Source of the DNA: Flagellimonas flava
GTDB lineage: Bacteria > Bacteroidota > Bacteroidia > Flavobacteriales > Flavobacteriaceae
Length of the DNA: 64,000 nucleotides
NCBI RefSeq assembly: GCF_900129665.1
Contig: NZ_FQWL01000001.1
Span: forward strand, 310,001-374,000
Direction of reading: 5' to 3'
In this document: piece by piece, positions 45,049-53,609 of the stretch
Layout: each line of letters opens with the position of its first letter
Position numbering within the stretch: position 1 is the stretch's first letter
Notes under the pieces: generated by a model
The model's input: the letters and a program-made list of their open reading frames with translations, nothing else
Told to the model about the DNA's origin: nothing
Database searches by the model: none
Position numbers and translations under genes: made by a program

Positions 45049-46548
45049 ATGTTGTCCAAACTCAAATATGTATTAATTCTAACCATGGTAATAGGAGCTT
45101 GCAAAGAAAACCGGTTGAATGTGGAAGTGTATGAAACCTCTGCTGCCGGAAACAAACTGAGCCCAATTACCACTTTGGACATTAACGGTCAAATTGAGCC
45201 GGAGATACGTCTTTTACCAGATAAAAAATTTCAAACTATAACAGGTTTTGGTGGCTCTTTTACTGAAGCTTCTGCCTATCTGCTAAACCAATTGAGCAAG
45301 GAGAATCGCCAAAAGGTCATTGAAGCTTATTTTGGGAAAGAAGGTGCCAAATATTCATTAACTCGTACCCATATGAATTCGTGCGATTTCTCAGTGAGTA
45401 ACTATTCCTATGCACCTGTTGAGAGCGATACGAATTTGGAGCATTTCTCTATTGAAGAAGACCGGGATGACATCATTCCTATGATCAAGGACGCCATTGC
45501 CGTATCCGAGGATGGATTTAAGATTTTAGCTTCCCCATGGACCGCTCCGCCCTGGATGAAGGACAATAAAGATTGGCGAGGAGGTAAGCTACTGCCAGAA
45601 TACTATGATACTTGGGCGCTTTTTTTCTCAAAATACGTGGATGCCTATAAGTCTGAAGGGATTGATATTTGGGGCTTTACCGTGGAGAATGAACCCTTGG
45701 GCAATGATAGCAACTGGGAAAGCATGCATTATACTCCAGATGAAATGACAGCCTTTGTACAAAACCACCTAGGTCCAAAACTGGGGGCAGACGGTAAAGG
45801 CCATGTTAAGATTTTGGGCTATGATCAAAACCGAGAGCATTTAAATGAGTGGGTTGATGAAATGTATAAGGATGAAGCCAGCTCAAAGTACTTTAGCGGT
45901 ACCGCCATTCACTGGTATGCCAGCACCTTCGAAGTCTTCCCTGAGGCACTGCAATATGCGCACGAAAAAGCACCTCATAAACATCTGATTCAATCTGAAG
46001 CTTGTGTGGATGCCCAAGTACCAGAGTGGAAAGACGATGCCTGGTACTGGTCCAAAGAAGCAACCGACTGGGGTTGGGATTGGGCTCCGGAAGATCAAAA
46101 GCATATGCACCCCAAATATGTTCCAGTTTATCGATATGCAAGGGACATCATTGGCTGTCTAAACAATTGGGTGGATGGCTGGATTGATTGGAACATGGTG
46201 CTCGACCGTCAAGGCGGTCCCAACTGGTTCAAAAACTGGTGTGTAGCCCCAGTATTGGTGGACCCTGAAGCAGATGAGGTATATTTTACGCCTTTGTACC
46301 ATACCATGGCCCATTTCAGCAAATTTATTCGGCCGGGTGCCCAGCGTATAGGTCATGAAATGAATGCGGATGGTTTGTTGGTGACAGCAGCCAAAAACCC
46401 TGATGGAACATTTGCGGTGGTAGTGCTAAATCAAGAAGAGGTACCTAAATCGTTTACCCTTTCATTGGATGACGAATCAATACAAATCAACATAAGTGGA
46501 AAGGCCTTGCAAACCATTATAATTCCTGGTGGAACACCCGAAGCCTAA
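45049..46548 (+). CDS. GH30 glucosidase/endo-beta-1,6-glucanase lipoprotein
   Basis: GH30-family enzyme of 499 residues with lipoprotein signal (Cys18, VIGACKEN). TIM barrel plus side beta-domain: TGFGGSFTEASA near 65-76, the acid/base E215 in TVENEPLGND, the nucleophile E317 in IQSEACVDAQ, and a C-terminal beta-sandwich with NPDGTFAVVVLNQ. In flavobacterial laminarin loci GH30 enzymes remove beta-1,6-linked glucose branches, which fits here. Human-type glucosylceramidase activity should not be inferred from the family name. The substrate assignment rests on the GH16/GH17 context. Confidence 0.92.
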   Translation: MLSKLKYVLILTMVIGACKENRLNVEVYETSAAGNKLSPITTLDINGQIEPEIRLLPDKKFQTITGFGGSFTEASAYLLNQLSKENRQKVIEAYFGKEGAKYSLTRTHMNSCDFSVSNYSYAPVESDTNLEHFSIEEDRDDIIPMIKDAIAVSEDGFKILASPWTAPPWMKDNKDWRGGKLLPEYYDTWALFFSKYVDAYKSEGIDIWGFTVENEPLGNDSNWESMHYTPDEMTAFVQNHLGPKLGADGKGHVKILGYDQNREHLNEWVDEMYKDEASSKYFSGTAIHWYASTFEVFPEALQYAHEKAPHKHLIQSEACVDAQVPEWKDDAWYWSKEATDWGWDWAPEDQKHMHPKYVPVYRYARDIIGCLNNWVDGWIDWNMVLDRQGGPNWFKNWCVAPVLVDPEADEVYFTPLYHTMAHFSKFIRPGAQRIGHEMNADGLLVTAAKNPDGTFAVVVLNQEEVPKSFTLSLDDESIQINISGKALQTIIIPGGTPEA

Positions 46549-46577
46549 ACCAACTAATACTAACTAAAACTGAAATT

Positions 46578-48008
46578 ATGTCAAACGTAAAAACCAGCAA
46601 AACAGATAGGGTCCCCTTGGGACAGAAAGCCGCTTTTGGGGCTGGGCACTTGGTTTTGAACCTTTACCCTGGAGCCTTGGGGTTCTTTATGTTCTTCTTG
46701 TTAACCGCTTTTGGGATGGATCCTTTTTTAGCGGGACTTCTAGGTGGATTGCCACGTTTTTTCGACGCTATTACCGACCCTATAATGGGGTTTGTTTCGG
46801 ACAACACCAGCTCTAAATGGGGCAGAAGAAGACCATACATTTTTGTGGGAGGAATTTTAAGTGCTGTTACCTTTGTCTTGCTCTGGCAATTGGATGAAGG
46901 TAATTCCTCCGACTATAATTTTTGGTACTTTTTGATCATGTCAATGGTTTTTCTTGTTGGAAATACCATGTTCGCCACCCCTCTAGTTGGTTTGGGTTAT
47001 GAAATGACCTCGGATTACAACGAGCGGACACGTTTGATGGCATTCTCACAAACAGTGGGACTGTTGGCTTGGGTGATCGTTCCTTGGTTTTGGGTGATTA
47101 TTGCCGATCCCGATATTTTTAGCAATCAAGCGGAAGGGGTTAGGACGATGGCAATCTATGTTGGAGTGGCTTGTTTGCTGCTCGGACTTTTACCAGCCAT
47201 ATTTTGTAGGGGAATAGATGCCTCCCATATGGGCAACAGAAAAAAGTTAACCTTCACCTCTATATTTAGTAATTTGAAAGACTTGTTCGTCAGCATTAAA
47301 GAGGCAGTGAAGAACAAGCCATTTATGAAATTGTGTGGAGCAACGTTTTTGGTTTTTAATGGATATCAAATTGTTGCATCTTTTAGTTTCTTCATTTTTG
47401 TTTTTTACATTTTCAACGGAAGTTATGAGGCCACTTCAACATGGCCGGCCTGGTTTAGCTCAATTGGGGCATTGGTATCGGCCTTTTTGGTCATTCCCAT
47501 CGTTTCAGCCATGGCTACAAAATGGGGTAAAAAGAAAGCTTTTATTATCTCTACGGCACTGTCCATCGTTGGGTATCTCCTGAAATGGTGGGCATTTACT
47601 CCAGAAAATATTTGGCTTTCCTTTATTCCAATACCCTTGATGTCATTTGGTTTGGGCAGCTTGTTTACCCTCATGATGAGTATGACGGCAGATGTCTGCG
47701 ATTTGGATGAGCTTCTAAACGGAATGCCAAGGAAAGAGGGAACTTTTGGAGCCTTGTACTGGTGGGTTGTTAAACTCGGGCAAGGTTTGGCCCTAGTTCT
47801 GGGAGGTTTAGTATTGAAGGTAATAGGTTTTGACGGTAATGCCGCAACCCAAACTGTAGATACACTTACCAAATTAAGAATTGCCGATATTGTAATTCCG
47901 GTAGTTACGGCGGCTTTGGCCATTTGGGTCATGTGGAAATATAGCTTGTCCGAAGAAAGGGCAAAGGATATTAAAGCGCAGTTGGAAGAGCGTCGAGGAG
48001 TGTTATAA
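46578..48008 (+). CDS. GPH-family (MFS_2) glycoside:cation symporter, copy 1
   Basis: Inner-membrane carrier of 476 residues with about 12 helices. The GPH signature is clear: RFFDAITDPIMGFVSDNT followed by SSKWGRRRPYIF. SMTADVCDLDEL in the second half is also typical of the family. It imports glycosides with a cation. It shares layout and many motifs with the carrier at 48741, so the two are paralogues in one operon; different oligosaccharide lengths or linkages are a possible reason. It follows GH30 by 29 bases. Confidence 0.92.
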   Translation: MSNVKTSKTDRVPLGQKAAFGAGHLVLNLYPGALGFFMFFLLTAFGMDPFLAGLLGGLPRFFDAITDPIMGFVSDNTSSKWGRRRPYIFVGGILSAVTFVLLWQLDEGNSSDYNFWYFLIMSMVFLVGNTMFATPLVGLGYEMTSDYNERTRLMAFSQTVGLLAWVIVPWFWVIIADPDIFSNQAEGVRTMAIYVGVACLLLGLLPAIFCRGIDASHMGNRKKLTFTSIFSNLKDLFVSIKEAVKNKPFMKLCGATFLVFNGYQIVASFSFFIFVFYIFNGSYEATSTWPAWFSSIGALVSAFLVIPIVSAMATKWGKKKAFIISTALSIVGYLLKWWAFTPENIWLSFIPIPLMSFGLGSLFTLMMSMTADVCDLDELLNGMPRKEGTFGALYWWVVKLGQGLALVLGGLVLKVIGFDGNAATQTVDTLTKLRIADIVIPVVTAALAIWVMWKYSLSEERAKDIKAQLEERRGVL

Positions 48009-48041
48009 TGTGTAAAGAGGTAAATCGAAAAATATAATATA

Positions 48042-48677
48042 ATGTCAACAAAAATAATAATCGTAGTAGTTGGAATTTTCCTTGTTTTCCTTGCTTTGTT
48101 GGGCAATAGAAAGGGAAATTCAGGTGAGGGATTTCTCAGTAGTAAACTGGTATTGGCCTTTGGGATCATTGGTGTTTTAATGATCATTTTTGGCAGTTAC
48201 TCATCAGATCTTGTGAATTACAATACCCAAATGGAACAGGTTTCCATTGGTAATAAATTAAAGATTAGCGGAACAGTGGATGCTGTTAAGGTAGTTTCCC
48301 CTATTGAAAAGGATTCCGTGGACTGTAGAATTTTGACTATGGGTGTTTACCCCGAAGGGCATTCAAAAGACATCTGGGTGATTATTAGACCTACCGATGA
48401 TCGGTATTATCCACAGTCCGATCACACAAATACTTCTTACAAGCGCGATGGTGAATGGCAGGTGGTTACCCGTTTTGGAGGGGATAAGGGTGAAGCTTAT
48501 GACTTGATCATTTATGAAGCTGATACCGAAGCGTCTGCCTTTTTTAGTACTACCATTGCCAATTGGAAAGAAGCGGATGACTATCCTGGTTTACAGTTGG
48601 CGGAAATGCCAACAGGAGCCAAAGAAGTGGAACGTCTTGTAATTTATACGAAGAAAAACTGCCGGGGAGTCTTTTAA
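48042..48677 (+). CDS. Unknown small membrane protein
   Basis: Protein of 211 residues not recognised as any family. Two hydrophobic helices lie at about 4-22 (IIIVVVGIFLVFLALLG) and 32-52 (LVLAFGIIGVLMIIFG), joined by a short Lys/Gly-rich loop. They are followed by a soluble domain of about 155 residues, rich in beta-strand patterns (GNKLKISGTVDAVKVV, DIWVIIRPTDDRYY). It lies exactly between two GPH transporters on the same strand with small gaps, so a transporter-associated role is possible but unproven. Confidence 0.65.
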   Translation: MSTKIIIVVVGIFLVFLALLGNRKGNSGEGFLSSKLVLAFGIIGVLMIIFGSYSSDLVNYNTQMEQVSIGNKLKISGTVDAVKVVSPIEKDSVDCRILTMGVYPEGHSKDIWVIIRPTDDRYYPQSDHTNTSYKRDGEWQVVTRFGGDKGEAYDLIIYEADTEASAFFSTTIANWKEADDYPGLQLAEMPTGAKEVERLVIYTKKNCRGVF

Positions 48678-48740
48678 ACGAATAGGCGCGATAAGTATTA
48701 ATCCGGAAACAAGTTCAATGGCTATATCAACTAAAATATA

Positions 48741-50150
48741 ATGCATACAACTACCCACAGTGTGCCCTTTGGCCAAAAGGTGGCCTTTGGTATTGGTATG
48801 TTCGCGAACCAAATGTTCCCTGCCATTCTTGCCATTTTTATGGTGGTATTGGTGCAATCCTTGGGATTTAATGGATGGTTGTGGTCCCTGTTATATTTTT
48901 TTCCAAGAATTTTTGATGCCATTACCGACCCAATTATGGGTTATATCTCCGATAATACCAAATCCAAATATGGAAGACGCAGACAATATGTGCTGGCCGG
49001 AGGGATTTTAATGGGCGTTGCCTTTATTTTTATGTGGCAGTTATATGCTGAGAATTCGTTACAGTACAATTTTTGGTATTTCTTTCTTTGGTCCACGATA
49101 TTCTATTTGGGACTGACCCTTTTTAGCGTACCCTATGTGGCCATGGGCTATGAAATGAGCGATGATTTTCACGAGCGTACCAATATCATGGCCGTAGCAC
49201 AATGGATAGGTCAGTGGGCGTGGGTCATTGCACCCTGGTTTTGGGTCATTATGGATGACAAGGATTGGTTCCCATCTTCAGATGTAGCCGTTCGGGAATT
49301 AGCAGTTTGGGTGGCAATTCCATGTGCACTGTGTGCCGCGGTACCTGCAATTTTTATCAAAAGCAAATCCACCCTGAACGAAGACTATGAGCCCTTGAGT
49401 GTATCGAGTATTGGGAGTAGCCTAAAGAAAATTGTCTACAGTTTTAAAGAAGCTTTCAAAATAAGTGAGTTTAGAAAGCTATGCGGAGCAACATTTTTAA
49501 TTTTTAATGCATTCAATACGGTTGCCACGCTCACCTATTTCGTAATCGTATATAAATTGTTCAATGGGGACGCCGGTGCAACAGGTATATGGGTGGCCTT
49601 GTTTGGATGTTTGGGTGCTTTAGGCACGACCTTCATTGTGATTCCGGTTGTGACATGGATGTCGAAAAAAATAGGTAAGAAAAGTGCATTTATGGTATCT
49701 CAGTCCATCTCGGTTGTGGGATATATCATGTTGTATTTTCTTTTTGTCCCGGGTAAGCCTTGGATGTATATTATTGCTCTGCCACTGTTTTCATTTGGAA
49801 TCGGCAGTTTGTTTACCATTATGATGTCCATGACCGCGGATGTGATTGATATTGATGAAGTGAATTCGGGGAAACGACGGGAAGGAATTTTTGGAGCCAT
49901 TTACTGGTGGATGGTCAAAGTTGGCTTTGCCATTGCCGGGGGATTGGGCGGGGTCATTATAGCCGTTGTTGGGTTTAATCCTGATCTACCTACCACGGAA
50001 CAGCAAGTTGCAGTGGATGGACTTCATGCCTTCTTTTGCTTTTTTCCCATGTTGGGAACCTTGGGAGCAATGCTCATTATGCGCAATTATAACGTTACAG
50101 AAGAACGCGCAAATGCCATAAGGATGGAATTGGAAAAAAGAAAAAATTAG
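48741..50150 (+). CDS. GPH-family (MFS_2) glycoside:cation symporter, copy 2
   Basis: Second GPH carrier, 469 residues, about 12 helices. Motifs: RIFDAITDPIMGYISDNT with KSKYGRRRQYV, and SMTADVIDIDEVNSGKRREG in the C-terminal half. Parallel motif order with copy 1 (VPxGQKxAFG at both N-termini) shows a common origin, but divergence is considerable, so the duplication is not recent. It probably brings beta-gluco-oligosaccharides to the cytoplasmic GH17 encoded next and to the phosphorylase. Confidence 0.92.
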   Translation: MHTTTHSVPFGQKVAFGIGMFANQMFPAILAIFMVVLVQSLGFNGWLWSLLYFFPRIFDAITDPIMGYISDNTKSKYGRRRQYVLAGGILMGVAFIFMWQLYAENSLQYNFWYFFLWSTIFYLGLTLFSVPYVAMGYEMSDDFHERTNIMAVAQWIGQWAWVIAPWFWVIMDDKDWFPSSDVAVRELAVWVAIPCALCAAVPAIFIKSKSTLNEDYEPLSVSSIGSSLKKIVYSFKEAFKISEFRKLCGATFLIFNAFNTVATLTYFVIVYKLFNGDAGATGIWVALFGCLGALGTTFIVIPVVTWMSKKIGKKSAFMVSQSISVVGYIMLYFLFVPGKPWMYIIALPLFSFGIGSLFTIMMSMTADVIDIDEVNSGKRREGIFGAIYWWMVKVGFAIAGGLGGVIIAVVGFNPDLPTTEQQVAVDGLHAFFCFFPMLGTLGAMLIMRNYNVTEERANAIRMELEKRKN

Positions 50151-50213
50151 CCTCTTAATATGAAGTAGGGGAGAACAACGAATAGAATTAAGTATAACAA
50201 TTGAAGAACAACT

Positions 50214-51098
50214 ATGTCATATAAAGCAGAACGATTTTTAAATCTGGCCTCGCTGGATTACGCAGGGAAGAGTGAAAAAGAGCTCAAACTATTGTGCAGG
50301 AAAGTTCTAGATGACGGAATGCACGGCCTTTGTTTTAGTCCCTATACTGAAGGGCAGCAACCTGGAGATCAGATTTCGGAGGAACAGATCCATAAACGCA
50401 TGAAAATTATTAAGCCCTATACCAAATGGATTCGATCCTTTTCATGTACGGATGGGAATGAGGCCATACCTAGAATAGCTAAAGAATACGGGATAAAGAC
50501 CATGGTGGGTGCATGGCTGGGGGATAACCCGGAAATTAATGAAAGGGAGGTTGCAGGTTTGATCGAATTGGCCAAAGGAGGTTACGTAGATATAGCCGCG
50601 GTTGGAAACGAGGTCATGTACCGGGGCGATCTCACCGAAGATGAATTACTTAGTTTTATCCACAGGGTAAAGGAAGCCATTCCGGAGACCACTGTGGGCT
50701 ATGTGGATGCCTATTACGAGTTCAGGGAACGTCCTCGAATTACAGAGGCCTGCGATGTAATTTTGGCCAATTGTTATCCATTTTGGGAAGGTTGTGACTT
50801 GGATTATTCCCTACTTTATATGAAGGATATGTTCCGACAGGCGGAGCGAGCCGGAAACGGGAAAAAAGTAATCATTTCTGAAACGGGCTGGCCAAGTCAA
50901 GGAACAAATCTGGAAGGCGCGTTCCCATCCTTTGTGAATTTCATGAAGTATTTTATGAATACCCAAAAGTGGTCTGAAGAAGAAGATATCGAAATATTCT
51001 ATTTCTCTTCGTTTGATGAAAGCTGGAAAGTGGGGGATGAAGGGGATGTTGGAGCGTATTGGGGACTTTGGGACAAGGACGAGAAATTAAAATTTTAA
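50214..51098 (+). CDS. Cytoplasmic GH17-family beta-1,3-glucanase/transglycosylase
   Basis: GH17 TIM-barrel enzyme of 294 residues with no signal peptide. The acid/base is E133 in VGNEVMYRGDL and the nucleophile E223 in IISETGWPSQG, both close to the canonical GH17 signatures. Catalytic-domain size is minimal. It is the last gene of the plus-strand glucan operon and lies only 27 bases from the end of the convergent EEP hydrolase gene. A cytoplasmic retaining GH17 beside a phosphorylase suggests imported beta-1,3-oligosaccharides are trimmed or rearranged inside the cell. Confidence 0.9.
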   Translation: MSYKAERFLNLASLDYAGKSEKELKLLCRKVLDDGMHGLCFSPYTEGQQPGDQISEEQIHKRMKIIKPYTKWIRSFSCTDGNEAIPRIAKEYGIKTMVGAWLGDNPEINEREVAGLIELAKGGYVDIAAVGNEVMYRGDLTEDELLSFIHRVKEAIPETTVGYVDAYYEFRERPRITEACDVILANCYPFWEGCDLDYSLLYMKDMFRQAERAGNGKKVIISETGWPSQGTNLEGAFPSFVNFMKYFMNTQKWSEEEDIEIFYFSSFDESWKVGDEGDVGAYWGLWDKDEKLKF

Positions 51099-51125
51099 GC
51101 TCGTTTAACTACTTTTTTAAGGCCG

Positions 51126-51959
51126 CTACTTCTCGAAATCAAGTTCCGTATACACAGGAAAATGGTCTGAAGGGTATAAACCATTGAACACGGTGCTGAA
51201 GATGGCACTTTTTAGGGGCTTAAATCCATCAGAGACAAATATATAATCGATTCTACGGTCGGTAGGTTTTGTGATATCAAAGCCATTGAAGGTTCCTCCG
51301 GGGCCATAGGCTTTTGCACCCACTTCAATATGGCAGTCTTTCATTTCTTTTGTTATTGATGAGTACCCTGTACTGTTAGGGTCCATATTGAAATCTCCCA
51401 TCAGGATCACAGGCAATCCACCGGTATTTAGTTGCTTGATCTTCGATAAGATCAAAAGGGAGCTTTCCAATCTTGCCTGTTCCCCAATATGATCAAAATG
51501 GGTATTAAAGACATAAAATTGCCGCCCGCTTTCTTTCATTTTAAATAGGGAATAGGTACAGATTCTAGGTAAGGCCGCATCCCAGGCTTTGCTAGGCTTA
51601 TCAGGAGTAAGGGATAGCCAAAAAGTGTTGTCTTTTAACAGTTCCACCGTTTCTTGATGATAAAAAATGGCAGTAAACTCTCCCTTTTCCTTGCCATCAT
51701 CACGCCCAACACCAACGTATCCATAGGCATTCAAACCATTTTTCAAATCCCCCAATTGATGCAGTAGGCCTTCTTGTGTGCCAAAAACATCGGGTGCATA
51801 AAAATTCAATTGGGATATTAAATGTTCTTTTCTATTGTCCCATCGATTCTCACCATCCTGCGGATTGTCATACCGAATATTATAGCTCATGACCCCCAAA
51901 GATTGTCCAATGGCCAAGGTGGCGGTGAACAAAGAGAGTAATAAAAAGGCTTTTTTCAT
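51126..51959 (-). CDS. Exported endonuclease/exonuclease/phosphatase (EEP) family hydrolase
   Basis: EEP-fold metal-dependent phosphoesterase of 277 residues with a signal peptide (about 1-18, TLAIGQS). Active-site motifs: SYNIRYDN, GTQEGL (metal Glu), NTHFDH (catalytic His), MGDFNMD, and PSDHFPVY at the end (Asp-His). Family members cleave phosphodiesters or phosphomonoesters, from DNA to phospholipids and sugar phosphates, so substrate cannot be read from the fold. In this PUL it follows the sulfatase with coupled stop/start (4-base overlap, 51956-51959). It may remove a phosphate-containing substituent from the glucan. Confidence 0.86.
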   Translation of the reverse strand: MKKAFLLLSLFTATLAIGQSLGVMSYNIRYDNPQDGENRWDNRKEHLISQLNFYAPDVFGTQEGLLHQLGDLKNGLNAYGYVGVGRDDGKEKGEFTAIFYHQETVELLKDNTFWLSLTPDKPSKAWDAALPRICTYSLFKMKESGRQFYVFNTHFDHIGEQARLESSLLILSKIKQLNTGGLPVILMGDFNMDPNSTGYSSITKEMKDCHIEVGAKAYGPGGTFNGFDITKPTDRRIDYIFVSDGFKPLKSAIFSTVFNGLYPSDHFPVYTELDFEK

Positions 51960-53581
51960 TGGATTGGATTTCCCCTTAATCGCTTAAAGGATTCGTTGGC
52001 CTCCAAGATATCTTCTTTTGATGCTTTTTCAAACTCTTTTTCCGTCACTTTGTAATGCAGTTGAAGACTGTCCAGTTTTTTGTGCATCAGTTTTACCTCT
52101 GCGGTATACTCATCATCATTGATGGCATTGTAGAGTTCTTGGGGGTCTTTTTCCAAATCGTAAAATTCCCAGGTATCAATATCATCGTAGAAATGAATGA
52201 GCTTGTATCGTTTGGTACGTACTCCATATTGTTTTTTGACCATATGGAAAGCTGGGTAATCGTAATAATGGTAGTAAATGGCATCCTTAAAACCGTCTTC
52301 ACTACCGTTAAGCAAGTTTTTAAAGGATTTTCCCTGCATTTCCGAACTAAATTGCTTTCCTCCCGCCAAATCAAGAAATGTTGGAGCGAAGTCCAGGTTC
52401 TGCACTAAAGCATCTACGGTTGAATTGGGTTCGATTACTCCAGGCAGCTGCATGAGCAATGGCATTCGGAGCGACTCCTCATACATAAATCGTTTGTCAA
52501 ACCAGCCTTTTTCTCCCAGGTAAAAGCCTTGATCCGAGGTATAGACCACCAAGGTGTTGTGGTGTAAGTTATGTTCTTCCAAATAGTCTAACAGTTTACC
52601 AACCCCTTCATCCACCCCTGCTACAGTGGCCAAATAGTCCTGCAAATAGCGCTGACCCTTCCATCGTGCTAATTCCTCACCAGAAAGTCGGGCCTCATGA
52701 AAAGCATTGTTCTTGTTTTCATATGCATTGTCCCAAGCTTTTCGTTGCTCAGGGGTCATACGGTCAAAATCAATGGTCCAGGGATTATGGGCAAGCTCCG
52801 GATTACCCCATTCTCTGGTCATTTTAAGATCATGTCCCTCATACATATCCCTATAAATGGTTTGTTGTTGTTGTTTCGCTGCCTCTTGATTTTCATAGGA
52901 ATGGAAATAGGTTTCCGGTAGCGGAAAGCGAATGGAATCGTATCTATTTGCATGGCGTAAGGCCGGCATCCAATTCCTATGGGGAGCTTTATGGTGCACC
53001 ATCAAAAAGAAGGGGTTTTTGGTATTGGTTCGAGCTTTTAACCAGTCCAAACTTTTTTCCGTTATGATATCAGTGGCGTATCCTTCCATAATGGTGGTAT
53101 CCTTCCCCTGAATGAATTCAGGGTTGTAATAATTACCCTGATCATTTAAGATTTCCCAGTGGTCAAAACCTTTGGGCTCGCCGTGCAAATGCCATTTGCC
53201 TACAATGGCCGTTTCATATCCAAGCTTTTGAAGGTATTTTGGTAGTGTAGCCTGATTTGAATTAAACTTTTCACCGTTCATTCTAAACCCATTTGCATGG
53301 CTGTGTTTTCCTGTAAGAATCACTGCCCTGCTGGGACCGCAGATTGCATTAGTACAAAAACTGTTTTGAAAAAGGGCACCATTCTTGGCCAGACGATCAA
53401 TATTAGGTGTGGGCGCTAGTTGGGACAGCTCGTGACCGTAGGCACTAATGGCCTGAAATGCATGGTCATCCGCCATGATAAAAATGATGTTTGGCGCGCT
53501 ATTGTCAGTATGTTGGGCGGAGTCCTTTTGCTTACACCCCAAAAATAACATCAAACCTGCAACTAAGATTCTATATCCCAT
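51956..53581 (-). CDS. S1-family formylglycine-dependent sulfatase
   Basis: Sulfatase of 541 residues with a lipoprotein signal (lipobox Cys16, MLFLGCKQK). The formylglycine site is C81 in ICGPSRAVILTGK, which matches the CxPSR rule. Metal-binding residues are seen at D38-D39 (IMADDHA) and in TSDQGFYLGEKGWFDKR. It would hydrolyse sulfate esters on a glycan after maturation by a formylglycine-generating enzyme, which is not encoded here. The same superfamily also contains phosphodiesterases and phosphonate monoester hydrolases, so a phosphate ester substrate remains possible. It lies between GH3 and the EEP gene in the GH144 locus. Confidence 0.92.
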   Translation of the reverse strand: MGYRILVAGLMLFLGCKQKDSAQHTDNSAPNIIFIMADDHAFQAISAYGHELSQLAPTPNIDRLAKNGALFQNSFCTNAICGPSRAVILTGKHSHANGFRMNGEKFNSNQATLPKYLQKLGYETAIVGKWHLHGEPKGFDHWEILNDQGNYYNPEFIQGKDTTIMEGYATDIITEKSLDWLKARTNTKNPFFLMVHHKAPHRNWMPALRHANRYDSIRFPLPETYFHSYENQEAAKQQQQTIYRDMYEGHDLKMTREWGNPELAHNPWTIDFDRMTPEQRKAWDNAYENKNNAFHEARLSGEELARWKGQRYLQDYLATVAGVDEGVGKLLDYLEEHNLHHNTLVVYTSDQGFYLGEKGWFDKRFMYEESLRMPLLMQLPGVIEPNSTVDALVQNLDFAPTFLDLAGGKQFSSEMQGKSFKNLLNGSEDGFKDAIYYHYYDYPAFHMVKKQYGVRTKRYKLIHFYDDIDTWEFYDLEKDPQELYNAINDDEYTAEVKLMHKKLDSLQLHYKVTEKEFEKASKEDILEANESFKRLRGNPIQ

Positions 53582-53609
53582 GAAACCAAATTATTAAAGA
53601 ATGATTACT

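Noticed and set aside
47423-48187. 254-residue open frame on the minus strand
   Set aside because: It lies antisense to the GPH transporter and the small membrane protein; low-complexity, basic/Ser-rich translation typical of a shadow frame.
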